Source of the DNA: Rhyacichthys aspro
Lineage: Eukaryota > Chordata > Actinopteri > Gobiiformes > Rhyacichthyidae
Direction: 5' to 3'
Length of the DNA: 64,000 nt
Assembly (NCBI GenBank): GCA_036850595.1
Contig: CM072162.1
Coordinates: 20,588,758-20,652,757 of the forward strand
A program made the position numbers and the translations under genes. The notes beneath the pieces were generated by a model. It did no database searches. It saw only the letters and a program-made list of their open reading frames with translations, and was not told the DNA's origin. Numbering within the stretch: position 1 is the stretch's first letter; each line of letters begins with the position of its first letter. Shown piece by piece: positions 50,438-63,783 of this stretch.

Positions 50438-51336
50438 TTTTGACCCTGTGGTGTTGCTGTAGTTTGAGTTTTGATTCTCTAAGTCTACTGTAGTTTGTGT
50501 TTTGACCCTCTGATCTCACTTTAGGTAAGGTTTTGACACTCTAAAGCCAGTTTAGTTTGTGTTTTGACCCTCTGAGGCTGCCATAACTTAAGTTTTGACC
50601 CTCTGATCTCACTTTAGGTAAGGTTTTGACACTCTAAAGCCAGTTTAGTTTGTGTTTTGACCCTCTGAGGCTGCCATAACTTAAGGTTTGACCCTCTGAG
50701 CTCACTTTTGGTAAGGTTTTGACACTCTAAAGCCAGTTTAGTTTGTGTTTTGACCCTCTGAGGCTGCCATAGCTTAAGTTTTGACCCTCTGATCTCACTT
50801 TAGGTAAGGTTTTGACACTCTAAAGCCAGTTTAGTTTGTGTTTTGACCCTCTGAGGCTGCCATAGCTTAAGTTTTGACCCTCTGATCTCACTTTAGGTAA
50901 GGTTTTGACACTCTAAAGCCAGTTTAGTTTGTGTTTTGACCCTCTGAGGCTGCCATAACTTAAGGTTTGACCCTCTGAGCTCACTTTAGGTTAGGTTTTG
51001 ACACTCTAAAACCAGTTTAGTTTGTATTTTGACCCTCTGAGGCTGCCATAACTTAAATTTTGACCCTCTGAGCTCACTTTAGGTTAGGTTTTGACACTCT
51101 AAAACCAGTTTAGTTTGTGTTTTGACCCTCTGAGGCTGCCATAACTTAAGGTTTGACCCTCTGAGCTCACTTTAGGTTAGGTTTTGACACTCTAAAACCA
51201 GTTTAGTTTGTGTTTTGACCCTCTGAGGCTGCCATAACTTAAATTTTGACCCTCTGAGCTCACTTTAGGTAAGGTTTTGACACTCTAAAGCCAGTTTAGT
51301 TTGTGTTTTCACCTTCTAAGGCAAATGTAGTTTGTA
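50438..51336. repeat. 31-bp minisatellite with 93-bp higher-order period
   Basis: Exactly 29 units of 31 bp without net insertion or deletion (899 bp). From about 50500 to 51305 the units cycle in a fixed order of three types, TTTTGACCCTCTGATCTCAC, TTTTGACACTCTAAAGCCAG and TTTTGACCCTCTGAGGCTGC, so the amplified unit is 93 bp. Edge units are more divergent. Confidence 0.93.
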
Positions 51337-54300
51337 AAACACACGAATGAAGGGATTAAAACTGTATATGGTCATTAATAGGAAAATGTTGTCCTAAATT
51401 TTAACAAAAAAGGCCCCAAAAGGTCTCGTAAATGCCCCGGAAAACAGTGGGAACCCAGTGCCTTATCTTTTCTGCTCAAGGCCTGTAAAATATGAGAGTT
51501 TTTGTCTTGTTTTCACGTCGTGTCAAAAGCCTTTTCTTTATCTACCTGAGAAATAACATACGCTAAAATCGTTCTTTTATAATGTGGCAAGCGCCGACGA
51601 GATGAAATAAATTTTTAAATGTCACTGCAGTAATTAGAGGCAAAGTTTTGAAGTGCTATGATGAGAACAAGCTAAGAGAGCACTGCACTCGTCAAAACAA
51701 CACGGAGAGGGTATGCAAACATCCAGCTTCTGCAAAGGTCAGGGAAAGGTAAGCTAAACAGTGAAGATGTTCCCAGCACAGGGCACGCTGACACACACAA
51801 GTATATCAATGCAAAGGTTATAGGCCCAGAGTCTGCAGCAGATACTTCAGTCCAGGAAGTCTTAATTAGATGAAAATAAACGCAATAAAATATGGATTTT
51901 TTGATTTTTTTTGCATCAGTGACTATATCTCTGTGGTGTATCACATTAAAAAACATTAAAAACAAACAATAAGCTCTTTTCAGAACTACTTTGGAGTAAA
52001 AGATGACTGGGGATTGTTCAAAACCCCACAAAGTCAATCATGTACCATTTTTATTCAGTGAATTAAATAGATGTCAGTTCATTTTGGCAGCACCTTAGGG
52101 CACGAGTCTGTGTAGATTACATGATTTCATATGTGGCTCGGAAAGAGGAGCGAAATATGAAAAATCCATGAGGAAAAACGTCTATTTGAAAGCAGGCTGT
52201 TTAGTTTGTGACAGGTCCAGTGAGCCGTCAAACACAGATGCTTCGTCCTATTCCCAAATCTCAGCGCGGCCATAGATCTTTCGGTGCCAGTCTGTGTTGT
52301 GTAACCTCTCATCGGCCGACGAGTTCAGCGGGGACGGTCCCGGTTAAGTGGTCTTATGCCAGGCCGCGCGGCTGCCCGGTGCGCCGTGAAAAACTGGAAT
52401 GATATGCATCGAGAGCCGAGAAAAGCTCTAGAGCCCCGTGGTATGTGAAACAATAGCTCATCCAGGTGGCGGTGTGCAGTGAGAGGAGTGGGGCAATTGG
52501 ATGAGACATGAAGCTCGTCTGGCTGCCTGGCTGTTAGCATTAGACTTGGCAGCTCTCTCCCGGTGAATCGCTGACAGGACGGCTCGACTGTCACGGCGCA
52601 TAAGTGGCTCCTCGCGCCGTCCCCGGGCCCCGGAGGGCAGGTCCACTCTCCTGCTCTCAGCTCAGGACACAGATCATGGAGCAGACCAAGGGCATGTGTC
52701 ACAGCCTTTATCTGCTCCAGATACTGTGTAAGGTGAGAGAAAGGCCAGCGGTGGCAAACGCAGCCGTGTTTTTTGCACAGAACTCACCAAAATACTCAAG
52801 CAATGCACTTCATTAGAACGACAACGTGTTTACAGCCTTCCTCAGGTTTATTTTAGAAAGCTGGCTCGGCTGGAGCTGCTTATGCTTCTACGAAGGGCTG
52901 CACTACTGTCTTCATTTATTCATTTTTTGTCAAACAAATATATCTTTTATGAGTTTTCAGTTTCGTTATTTATTGTAGAGCTGGTATAGTACGAGTTTTA
53001 CTGTGTTTGGGTTACAGTCTTTGAAAGTACAGCAAAAATAGCATGTTAGAAATTAAAAAGACAATTAAAACCCTGAGCTTTAAACTGGATAATTTAATGC
53101 ACCTTAAGCAGCATTTCTTTTTTTAATCTGTAATATTTATTGATATTGGATACTGGTAGATGCATTTCATTGTGCATATTACCAAGTATTCCTTTGTGCA
53201 TGTGACAAAACAGAAATCCTAAACTTAAGAACATTATTTTTGACGTCAATTGTTCACATGAGCAAGAATAAAAGTCTAAATCACCTGATCTAAGGAAAGT
53301 CTTGCTTGAGATAAATTGTGTATATGTGTCCTGCCTGGGTTTTTAGCATTAGCATTTGGAAAAATTTCACATTTTCCAGCATGTCTAATCAGCACGTACA
53401 TTTCATGCTTGTTACTCTTTAGTAATTCAAACAAATATGTTGTTTTACGGGTAATTTAGATGCAGCAAATCACAAATGCATGTCTTTGGTGTTGTGATAA
53501 CAGGTGAATATTCAGTGTGGCGCGCCTCAAGCCCAAACCAGCCAGTACTCTGTGCCTCGTAACAGTGTAAATGGTAGAAAATAATGAATACATACATGTA
53601 TTTTGTTAATTGAACACTTTGTCCATTTCTCCTTCTATTTGCTAAACCCACTTAGCGCAAACAGAGCAGTAAAATCACTTCATGAAGCCCTATAATAATG
53701 AATCTGTCTGTATTTGCTCTCTAAATGGCTTCTCATTCACCCCTGACTCTCTGCTTTGCATTCTGGGATACATTCTATAGACGATGTACATTATTAAGTC
53801 AGGTATGGAGATGCACAGACGGCGCTCCCTCAGCAGCAACTGGACTTGATTACTAATACGTATAAATCAAACCTATAGCCTGTTCCCAGTTAAACCCAGA
53901 GTCCGAGAGCTGCACTTGTCGACCGTTAACCGCAGCTGCAGAACTCGTCTGATTTCAGAGTCGGCGGTGCAGTTTGATCCGGACGTTTGGGTTCCAGACC
54001 TGTTCATTACATCCCAGCGCGTTAAGACTGAGGCTCGCTCCATTCACACCGCCACAGGAAACCAGCTTTCAACTAATTAACCCACAGAGCTGACTTTATA
54101 TATCTATCTAGAGCCAGCAGTGATTCGTATTCAACCCACCACCGTTAAATTGAACTTTGGCAGCAGCAGGTATTGTACACGACAGATTTATACTTTTAAT
54201 AGGTGCTTAGAGGAGTTAGGGGGAAATAATTATTACAGCAATAAAGCTTGATTGCAGAAGGAGGTTAATAGATTTCAGAGAAGTGTGTGTGAGCATATGG

Positions 54301-57300
54301 CATGTTCAATTTAGGGCGTGATTTCCAAACATCCAAAAACAAAAGAGGCTAAATAAAAGGTCAAATGGAGGCAAATTTAGCTGCATATTCCAAACTTAAG
54401 GTTTTGCAAAACATGATTCAAAACCATGTTGTCATATTTCACATTTGATCATAATAACCTCCTCCATAATATCCTCAAACAGACAATAAAGCATTATTCA
54501 ACAGGACAGATAAATCACTTAAAAACTTCTCAGAAGACAAGCTCAGACCAGAGAGAGATTAATCTGATCTTATGTGATCTTTCTGAACACATAATATTGC
54601 ATGAAGTCTTTTAATATTGAGGTAAAGTTAATAATCTTCCCTATTCCCACTGTGTTTGTTTATAGACAGCATGTCCACTGACAGCAGGTTAACTGTAGGT
54701 GCTCACAGGCTGTAGTTAGGAGAGTTCTGAAGTCATTTCTCCATCAGATTCAATGCAAAAAACAACATGTTGCACCTTTAAAAACTGCTCAAGAAGAAAC
54801 ATTACACTTTACTTTAAAGACGGGAGCATTTCTGTTTCCTGTTTCCTGTGTTTTAGTGCTTTGTGGGATTTTATAACAAAAAAACACTGAATGAAATCAT
54901 GACTTTTGACTTGTCTTGTTATATTTAGTAAAAAAAATCACATGGCTTTGTGGGATATGCTTCCGTCTTCTGTCTCCTACACAATAACCAAAAACAGTAA
55001 CTTAAAAATGCAATAGGAACACAATGGGCGTCATTTAAAAGATCATTGCTATTTCAATTCCTGTTAAAATAAATTCATGTTGGGCAGCTGCAAACCTTTT
55101 AAATACTTCCTGCTTGAGACATTTATTGAACTAAAACTTTTTTAATGTGATTTTCAATGTAAAAACCTTTCCCTTTCAGTTCTACCTAAATCAGGAACAG
55201 AATTGTCTGTCATTTTGAAATTGGGTTTAGGTTTATTTTAGTAACGTGACTTTACGTTGTGTTTACCAAGGTCTTCCTGATACAAGAAATGGTCAAACAA
55301 CATTTATAATTTTAGGAGTGCAATGTCACTTTACACCACCTTGATCTTGGGTTGAATCCCCAAACTGAATCCATATTTTCAACTTTATGCCTTTTTCCCT
55401 TCTCATCCTCTGGTCTCAGCGCTGTTAGATGATCTATTGTACGATGCACTGACCCTTCCCACAATGCAACACCTCGTGGGACAGAGAGATGCATGTAGTG
55501 CCTTTTCTATTTTCACCTGCACTGTCTTCTCCCCTTTTGGCCCGATCTTTCTTCCTCGTCTCAGTGTTGCTCTCCTAAAAAGCCCTCAAAAAGCAGCAGT
55601 ACAGTCTCTTTCCCGCCCACACATCTCTCAGAGTAACTCACTGAAACCCTACTCCCACCAACAGCACGCCTTCTAAATTATGGATGCGTTTTGGTTCAGA
55701 GAAAAATCCTTGACTCCGTTTATTAATTTCTTTTTTTTTTGAAACAATGAGAGTCTCGCTCGCATTTTATGGAGGTGTGCGATCATTTCTTTGGAAACAA
55801 AAAGATCTAAGTCAAAAAAACATCCAAACTGGTTCATTCAGTTTCATACATTCGACTTATTTCTTTCTATACACTATTGTTTTTGAGTTCTGTGGCATGT
55901 TTTCACTGCAAACTTTCTGCAGTCAGTAAAGTTATGTTATGGAGTGTTTCTTGCCAACTTCTTCATACAGGTCACTCTATCTGCAGAAGTTTTAAGGGGT
56001 TATTTAAGGTTGGAATAAGGGACTTGGGAATCCATTTATTATTAACTGTGAAGCCAATTTCTAGAGAACAGTAAGGAACCCAGTTGCTTCTTTTAATGAT
56101 GCAGGGCTATAAACAAATATATTTTAAACACAAATGCATTTAAACCATATTATCTTGCTGTTTGACTTGGTGCTATTACGTTAAAAGACAAAAGTTGCTG
56201 TGGGCATGCAGCAAATGTATCCAAGTGTTAGTAATAGTCCCTAATATCCACAAATAATCCATACTTCTTTAATACTATAGGTCAGTCGAATGTGTGCAAA
56301 TCAGCCGACAAGACGCATAACAGCAAAATCTGTTTAAGTTAGCATCAAAATGATTATTTACATAATTTAAGATGAGCTAAACCTTTATTGTATATCACAA
56401 ACTGAAGAAGAAGTTTGTCTTTCACATGGCTCCAATATAATTCACATTAATAAAAACAGAACATACAGTAGATTATATTTTTGAGAGTATATCTTGATGG
56501 CACCAAACTGCACTGATATAGTTTGCATTACAGCCCCTATCCCGGCTTATCGTATGAAAAAAAGTTAAAATATGAACATATTTTGTGTGTAGACTTTATA
56601 TAAAAGTGTGGAATGTAAATGTGGAAATGGAAGCCAATAAAAGGTCCAGTTGTAAATGATGGTTTTGTGTTTTCTTTAAATGAGAGCTAGACTGGACAAC
56701 ACTGACTCCTTTTTTTCCATTGAACAGCAGGCAGCACTGTTCCTCATCAGTTTAATCTATCTATGAAGATATTTCATTCAAAACTAAACTATGTCACCCA
56801 GCCTTGACACATCAGTATTCAGAGTTGTCAAGAAACACCTTGAGCGCGAGAAGAATTTCAAATCCATCCACTCGACCACAACGTCAGCCACAGTTCGGAG
56901 AAATAATGAGTCAAAGGTTGAGATTTCTCGTCTGTTACGGGTTAACACTGAGAATGCACAGTCGAGAGTTTCCAGCAAATTTAAGGAAAGAGTCATTTTC
57001 ACCTTTTTCTTAAACCTAATGGTGTTCTTGACTCATGTGACCTAAATAAGAACTATATTCAACAGTAAATGTACTGTATATACGTTTAGATATAGAGGAT
57101 ACTTTATTCTGACGGTGATTTTTCCTTATTTGTTCCTCTTTTTTTCATTTCTCAATTGAAAGCTATAATCATTTACAAAGGATTTAAAGGTGGATGATTA
57201 TTTTAAATATTCAATAGAGACTAAATATTGCAGTATAATGTGTTACGAATGCAAATATCCAGATGCACAGGACAAAAGAGGCATTTAGCATCTTTTATAT

Positions 57301-59563
57301 TCACTTTAAAGCATGATCCTAATTATATAGAGATGATCTACGACTGCTTCTTAATAGTCTTAATGTAAGTCAACTGTAAATTAAAATGTTTACGATGACA
57401 GTTTCTCTCGACACTTCGTTATCGTTCATACAAACCACTCCGCGGTGATTTTCCAGCTTCCGTCTGATTCCTGTCGTTCATTAGAGAAACCACAGGAGGA
57501 AATGAAACTGTGAAACTTCTCTTGTTTTTCCCCATTATCGATTCTTATTCGTACTGTCATGTCTCGTTACGCTTCCGACACTGCTGACACTAATAAAGTC
57601 ATGTGCTACATCCTCCATTCGTTTGATGATTTTATCACATTAATCCTTCTAATGATTGCGCCCGTGTTTTTTAACCTTGAGAAAAGATCCATGACAGATA
57701 CAGAAACGGATTTTTGTATCAACCCGGTCGGACTTATCCCAAATAACTCCCACAAATCCCCTATCGCTCACTTTCCCTCGAGCTGCTCTATCCGTCGGAG
57801 TATAGCAGGCTCACGGGTGAATGCTTTTGGACTCAACTATTGCACATCTGCTGACAATCAAATATTAAATGCAAATTGACATCTATGATAGAATGATAGC
57901 TTTCTTATTAAAGAGCTAATAGATTTGTAATATACACATTTTTTCATACATTTAATCATTCATTTTCAGCACAAATTTACCAAAATCTGAAACTGTGAGA
58001 TTGTATTGAGATGATAACAAACAAATAACCTGGATCTTCCATAAAAAGTGTTTGCAAATGGCAGCAACTTTAGATAAACACCATTTTAAATTCAACATAA
58101 TATCCACTCTCTTCACTCATTGATAATATTTTAGTCTGACGTACGAAGCCGGGAGGTGTGCCATGTTTTGTTCAATTTTAAGAGTTGTATTTTCTCCATC
58201 ATCGCCTCTAGATAGATCCCTCTGGTGTCTGTTGTCTTTTTACTGGACGAATGAACCGCAGATTTATCCGTCTGCTTCTCCATTGGTCAAATCCAGCTGC
58301 AGTTCACGAGCGACACTTTGCAAAAATCCAGCTTGTGCCCAAACAAAAGCCTCGTGATTGTGATCAGACTGCTCCCTCTTCTCATACTGTCTGTCCAAAC
58401 AAATATAGCTGCAAAGTCTCCATCTTTACACCATCTACGCTTTATACAACCACACAATGAATGCTATCTGCCTCATACTCGTCCATGTTTTTATGATGCC
58501 TTATTGGAAACTATGAATACACCACATATAAGTCCGACAGATGTTCAAATACTACTTCCAAATGTTTATATCCGACGCATCCAGCTTTGTCAGACATCTC
58601 GTTTGTATCATGTCCTTGTTTTGAGCATAAATTACTCTGCAGCTCTCACGGTGAACCACACTAAGCTATTTTTGGGAGCGAATGAGTAAGACAATGACCT
58701 AATCCACTCCCACATGTCAGAGGCAGAAGCATTCATTAGGAACCGGGAGAAAGGGGTAATCTGTCATTCGCCGACACATCTCGACACGTGGCCTCTAGCG
58801 CTAATTACAGTGTTTTAGCCGTAATGGTCTATACATTGAGTTAAAACTTCACGGTGTGGCAGCGATCAGCACTTTTCTTCTGCCTGCCTTGTTTTTTGTT
58901 TTTTTTTTCTTTTTCAGAGTGTTCCAGTTATGGCTGTGTCTCTACCCACTGCCATCTGTGAACAAAGTACGACATGTGCCGTCCAACTCGAAGCATGCCA
59001 GCACATCATTAACGGATAAATGTTGATGCTAAATTGGCAAAAATTCGCATGGGATCAGCACCAACAAACAGAAACCTTTAGGAAGTTCAGACTTTTAATA
59101 TATTACTTTCTTCACAAATAAAAGTTGAATTGTTACGACATCATTTTAACAAATACATGCGTCTAACTTTATGAGCGTTACTGGAAATGCCACACTGTTT
59201 GATAAGAAGTTTTTTTTTACGAATCCAGTGACAATGTCTAGATTCCCACCATGCATTTGAGTTCTTGAAATAGGCTCATCACCTCTGGTTGAGTAGGTTT
59301 TCTGGGCTCCTGAATCCACAGATCTGAAACAACACTGTTAAATGTTATGTTTTCAAAAAAATATGGATGATTTAAAACAAAATTACACAAGTTTGCCTTA
59401 AAATACAAAGCCTCAAAGTCTTTTGGACGGTTCTTTGACCTAAATCAACCCTCTCCTGGAGTCACCGTCGGGTTGGACGCTGAGAAACACTATTTATTTT
59501 AAGATGAGCAACAGATCTTTCTTAAGTTCCTTCATCTTTCTTCGTTTCATGTTAGTGTTGTCA
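51337..59563. other. Gene-poor stretch, no gene seen
   Basis: Mostly AT-rich. Complex blocks at about 51.48-51.68, 52.20-52.74, 53.69-54.27 and 57.36-57.87 kb could be regulatory. Open frames (for example 57559-57879 plus and 58318-58689 plus) show no domain, and no splice structure supports them. Confidence 0.45.
53690..54270. promoter_or_regulatory. Candidate conserved non-coding block
   Basis: Nearly 600 bp of complex sequence with repeated developmental words: ACATTATTAAGTC, TTGATTACTAATACG, CAACTAATTAACCC and GGAAATAATTATTACAGC. No coding frame. It lies upstream of the sulfotransferase gene. Confidence 0.4.
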
Positions 59564-59571
59564 CATTAGAA

Positions 59572-60013
59572 CAGTGGTGTCAACCTCAAAGTGGTGAGGG
59601 GCCACAATGGTTAATCAGAATCCTTTCAGGGGCCAAAGATGATGGCATTTGGAAGCTTTTATAAAAATTTGGATGCGAGATTTCATCTTCATTTAAGTCT
59701 TTTAACATTAATTTCCTCCTTTTATAGAAACTGTTTGTAGTTTGCAGGTTTTTGTTGGACTTGAACAGGTTTAAGTCAGATTTGAATTGGTTTTAATTGG
59801 ATTTGAACAGTTTTTAGTTGAATATGAACAGGTTTTAGTTGATTTTGAACAGGTATTAGTTTAATTTTAACAGGTTTTATTTATCTTTGTAGCAAAAATA
59901 AAATCCATTGAAACCTAGTGCCAAAAATATCACTTTCCAAATGTATTGAAGGGCCACATAAAACACCGCAAAGGGCCGCATTTGGCCCCCGGGCCTTGAG
60001 TTTGACATGTGCG
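59572..60013 (+). mobile_element. hAT-type MITE, copy 3 (442 bp)
   Basis: Starts CAGTGGTGTC, ends GACATGTGCG, flanked by a perfect 8-base duplication CATTAGAA (59564-59571 and 60014-60021). Internal 21-bp array of about six units. Shares the GTGGTGAGGGGCCAC left segment and the GGCCGCATTTGGCCCCCGGG right segment with copy 1. Confidence 0.82.
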
Positions 60014-60021
60014 CATTAGAA

Positions 60022-63000
60022 TGACACAAACTAACACTAGCATGTAATAAATGCTCAAAGTGAACTACTGTTTATGCCACAAACAACCAACATTTAACAA
60101 ACAACAGACTAAAAGAACACACACACTTACAGAAACGTGAAGAAGATAAAGTTAATTATATCTTAACTTATTTTTGTGCTCGGGGGAATACTGCAAATGT
60201 AAAATAGTTAAAAAAAACCTCTTGTAGCCAGGGTTGGAACCACAACACAACACTATGAGAAGGAATTCAATCAGACAGTGGCCTGATGATCCCCATTCAA
60301 GCTGCCACTTCTGATGAAGCACCTCTGCCTTCCACATCTCACCCTCCGTAATAGCCTCCTCATCACCGGCCGCGCAGATAGAGCTAATTCTGCACCGACG
60401 ATTTAATGATACTGTAATTCTTATCTTGCTTTTCCACCATCGCACTTTTGCCAGTTCCCACAATGAGTTTGATCAGCTCCGTGTAAAGTAATTGCCTTAC
60501 AGTTCATCACAGAAAGAACACTCCGAAACGCACTTTAATCAAAACAAATGTGCCAACTTTCTTCTTCTCTCGTCTCGGGTTTAGCCTTTTGATAGTTTTT
60601 TTTTTTTTTCTCCGCTCTCTCTCAAACGTCTCGCAAACTGGAATATACACATACATAATAGATGAATTACTCCTTCATCAAATAAAAAGCAGAGCATGTA
60701 GTAATGAACTGCGTGGATATTCTTAATGTTTGATGAGTTCGAGCTGATGAATAGTTAAAGGAGAAAAACTATTAGAAGCACTAAAGGCTGCTGACAAAGT
60801 TATTGCTGATCTGGGTCGGTAAATATGCAGCGCTTTGAGAGATTTAGTTGGAGTTTTGTTTATTAAAAAGAATTAGCATCACATATCTGGTGAACAACAT
60901 TAGGTAATCAGCTGCAATGACTCCCAAAGCAACATGAGACAAAATACCACGTCTGATGCATTTTTCAAAAACATGTTTTCCATCAGTTTGAGTGGATTTC
61001 ACGAGGTTTGTGCATTTGAAATGAGTTTCTTGGCTCGAAAATGAAGCTGTTTTTATGATGGAACACTTCATACTCAACTGCATGTAAGATGTATATCGGA
61101 CTACAGGCTGAAAGTTGGATTATACATGAAAATATGACATAAAACAAGCGCACCAGTGTACCTTCTCGAGTAGAAACTGTAGGCATAATAGATAGTAAAA
61201 AGTACACATTACCTGCAAGTGTGGGTTTGGTCTTAGAGTTTCTGTTCATTTTCTGATCAAGTTTACTGCGTATTGTGACGCTAAAGGGTGGTGTATTGTG
61301 TGCTGTAAATATTTTAGTAAAAGTGTGGCATGTTGAGGCTCACAAATGTACAATAACATAAAGAAGGGTCACAATTTGGGAGATCTGCCTTTAGCCAAAA
61401 ACCTGGATCTCTAGTTCCCTGAAAGTGTGCTGTAGTATTGAGTTTTTTTAAGCCAAAATGTTTATTTGCCGTCCCATACATCTTTTTACACATGCAACCA
61501 GATAATTAGTCTTATTCACGTTAAAGTCACTGGACAAAACACGACCCGTTCACTCATTTTTTACTTTAAAGGTCTCCCTTATCTGAGCTAAGCACTTGTT
61601 ATTCTCTTGGGAAAACAGCACCTAGCGTAAACATAGTCTTGTGTATTCATATTTTCTTTCAGAGGTCAAGTTTGTTAGGTTTACTTTGCCGAAACTACAG
61701 CTGGTGTGTGCAGTTCTACACAACTTTGGACAACCTTTTTCTCTTTGGCTCGACGCTCTCGTGTTGGAATGCACAAGCGGCAGATCTGCCAGTGTTTCTC
61801 TGCCATCACAAATATGTATTCAGCACTGCAGAACTGGAGGTTTTTAGTATTTGGACCTTGTGTGATGTGCTGTTGGCTGCCAAGCGCTGAAATGATTCAA
61901 TGCCGCGCTGCAGTTAGTGAGCTGATCGTAATACATTCGGCACAAACCCGCTGCAGTGTTGTCCTGTATTTGCCGGCATCGGAGGTCGGAGAATCACAGC
62001 GAGTTGTGTCAGAGCTGCTGGAGGATGCTAGCAGCTCACAGCAAACGTGAAATAAACAGGAGCCTGCAGAATGATGCCATACTCGAGTACAGTGAGCATA
62101 CTCTGAGAATGTGGAGGAGGAAACTATTATTACTGTTGAAATCACGACGGTGACAGCTTTTATTTGGGAAACAGTCCTGCACACACACACTGGAGGATAC
62201 TGGGCCAATAAAACATCACATTAGACTCAAAAACTGAAAGTAAAAGCCTGGTTACACATTCATGGATATTTTTCTCTGGCTTTCGTTTTCACACAGTTTT
62301 TAAAAAGCAGCTTCCAAAGTAGGGATTTGTGGCAGAGACATGTCACAAACAACACCAATATTTTCATGTTCACAGCTTAACGGTGGATTCTTACTGTTGT
62401 TTTGTGTAAATGAGCGATGCCAGTAGTATAATTAATAACATCTATCTGTCTTAAGATGGCTATAATGAGAGTTTTTGATGTATGCAGGTCCTTTTTTCTT
62501 GTTTTTTTTTTGGCTTCCTGTAGTCTACAAAAAGGCCTACCATTAATGCTCTCTGTCTGACTCTGGTCCTGCTCGTTTTCGTTTGGCTCTCCTCCGTCTG
62601 GCTCCACCTGCCAGACCGGACCATGGCTGCAGCTGATGCCGGCGGTGCCTTTTGGAGTTGGCCTTTTGTTCGTTTTGTTTACCCTTGTGGGACTGTTTTT
62701 ACATTTTTCTTTTGTTAGGGCTTAGTCCCGGGGTTTTTGTTAGGGGTAGCGGGGTGTTGGCAGCTTCTACGTCCCACACACCGTCCTTATGTTCTGTTTG
62801 TTTCTTTTGTTTTGTTACTTTGGGCAAAGGAGGTTTATTCTTACAAACTTAAAGTCAATAATAAATGAAAGTTTGACTATGTGCCTTGTGTTCTTCTTGA
62901 ACATGTTTCACCCTTGGGTCAAAACAACAACACTTGGACTAAGGTTGGACAAAGAAGTGAACAAACTTAGTCTTTTTCTAAAACTTATTGTATTGCTCAT

Positions 63001-63645
63001 GTTTCCTTTGTTTTACTGGTCTCATAGAAGTATTAAAGAGACCCAAAGTGTACCAGCTCAAGCATCACATTGTGTTATAAATGCGTGTAGGATAAGCTTC
63101 ATTTATTTGCACATTCCCTGTAAATGACAAATCATCCGAGCATAACCGTAATATGCAGATTTAAAAAAAACTGAAGACATTAGCGACCGACTGTGACAGC
63201 TACACTTTTCTGGGATGTCGCTCAGTTGCAGTTTTCGACCTTGAACTTAAATTTTCATAGTATCAGACTACCTCATCTGCATAATTAATTCAAGTTGTCG
63301 CTTCACATGCCGTTGCCATTGATTGTAACTTTATCAGAGGGATCGTGCTGATAAAGTGTCCGAGGTGTCTGCTACTCATTTATCACAGCACAAGATACAA
63401 ACCTGCAAAGTCATGCTTTCGATGAACACGAGGCTCAAATCCCCGGGCTTCTTGATTCTTTTAGACCACATTTTATATTCGATTACTGCGATGGCATATT
63501 AGGGTCAACACTGCAGTTTTTGCAGTTGAAACTATTATTATATGTTGCACTGTGGGACTTGGATTGGCCTCACAGTGTGCGATCAGGGAGGGCTTTGAAT
63601 ATGAGGCGCGTATTTGGCAGCATCAGTGTGGGGTTCATGTGCTAA
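60022..63645. other. Gene-poor stretch, no gene seen
   Basis: AT-rich with mixed-composition patches at about 60.22-60.50, 61.85-62.10 and 63.24-63.62 kb. No supported gene. Confidence 0.45.
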
Positions 63646-63703
63646 GGATAAATAAATGAGTAAATAAATAAATAAATAGCTAAACAAATAGATAGATAGA
63701 TAA

Positions 63704-63783
<80 letters not shown>

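Noticed and set aside
57559..57879. 106-residue plus-strand open frame starting MSRYASDT
   Set aside because: Starts with ATG but shows no domain, and one hydrophobic run is not evidence of a gene.
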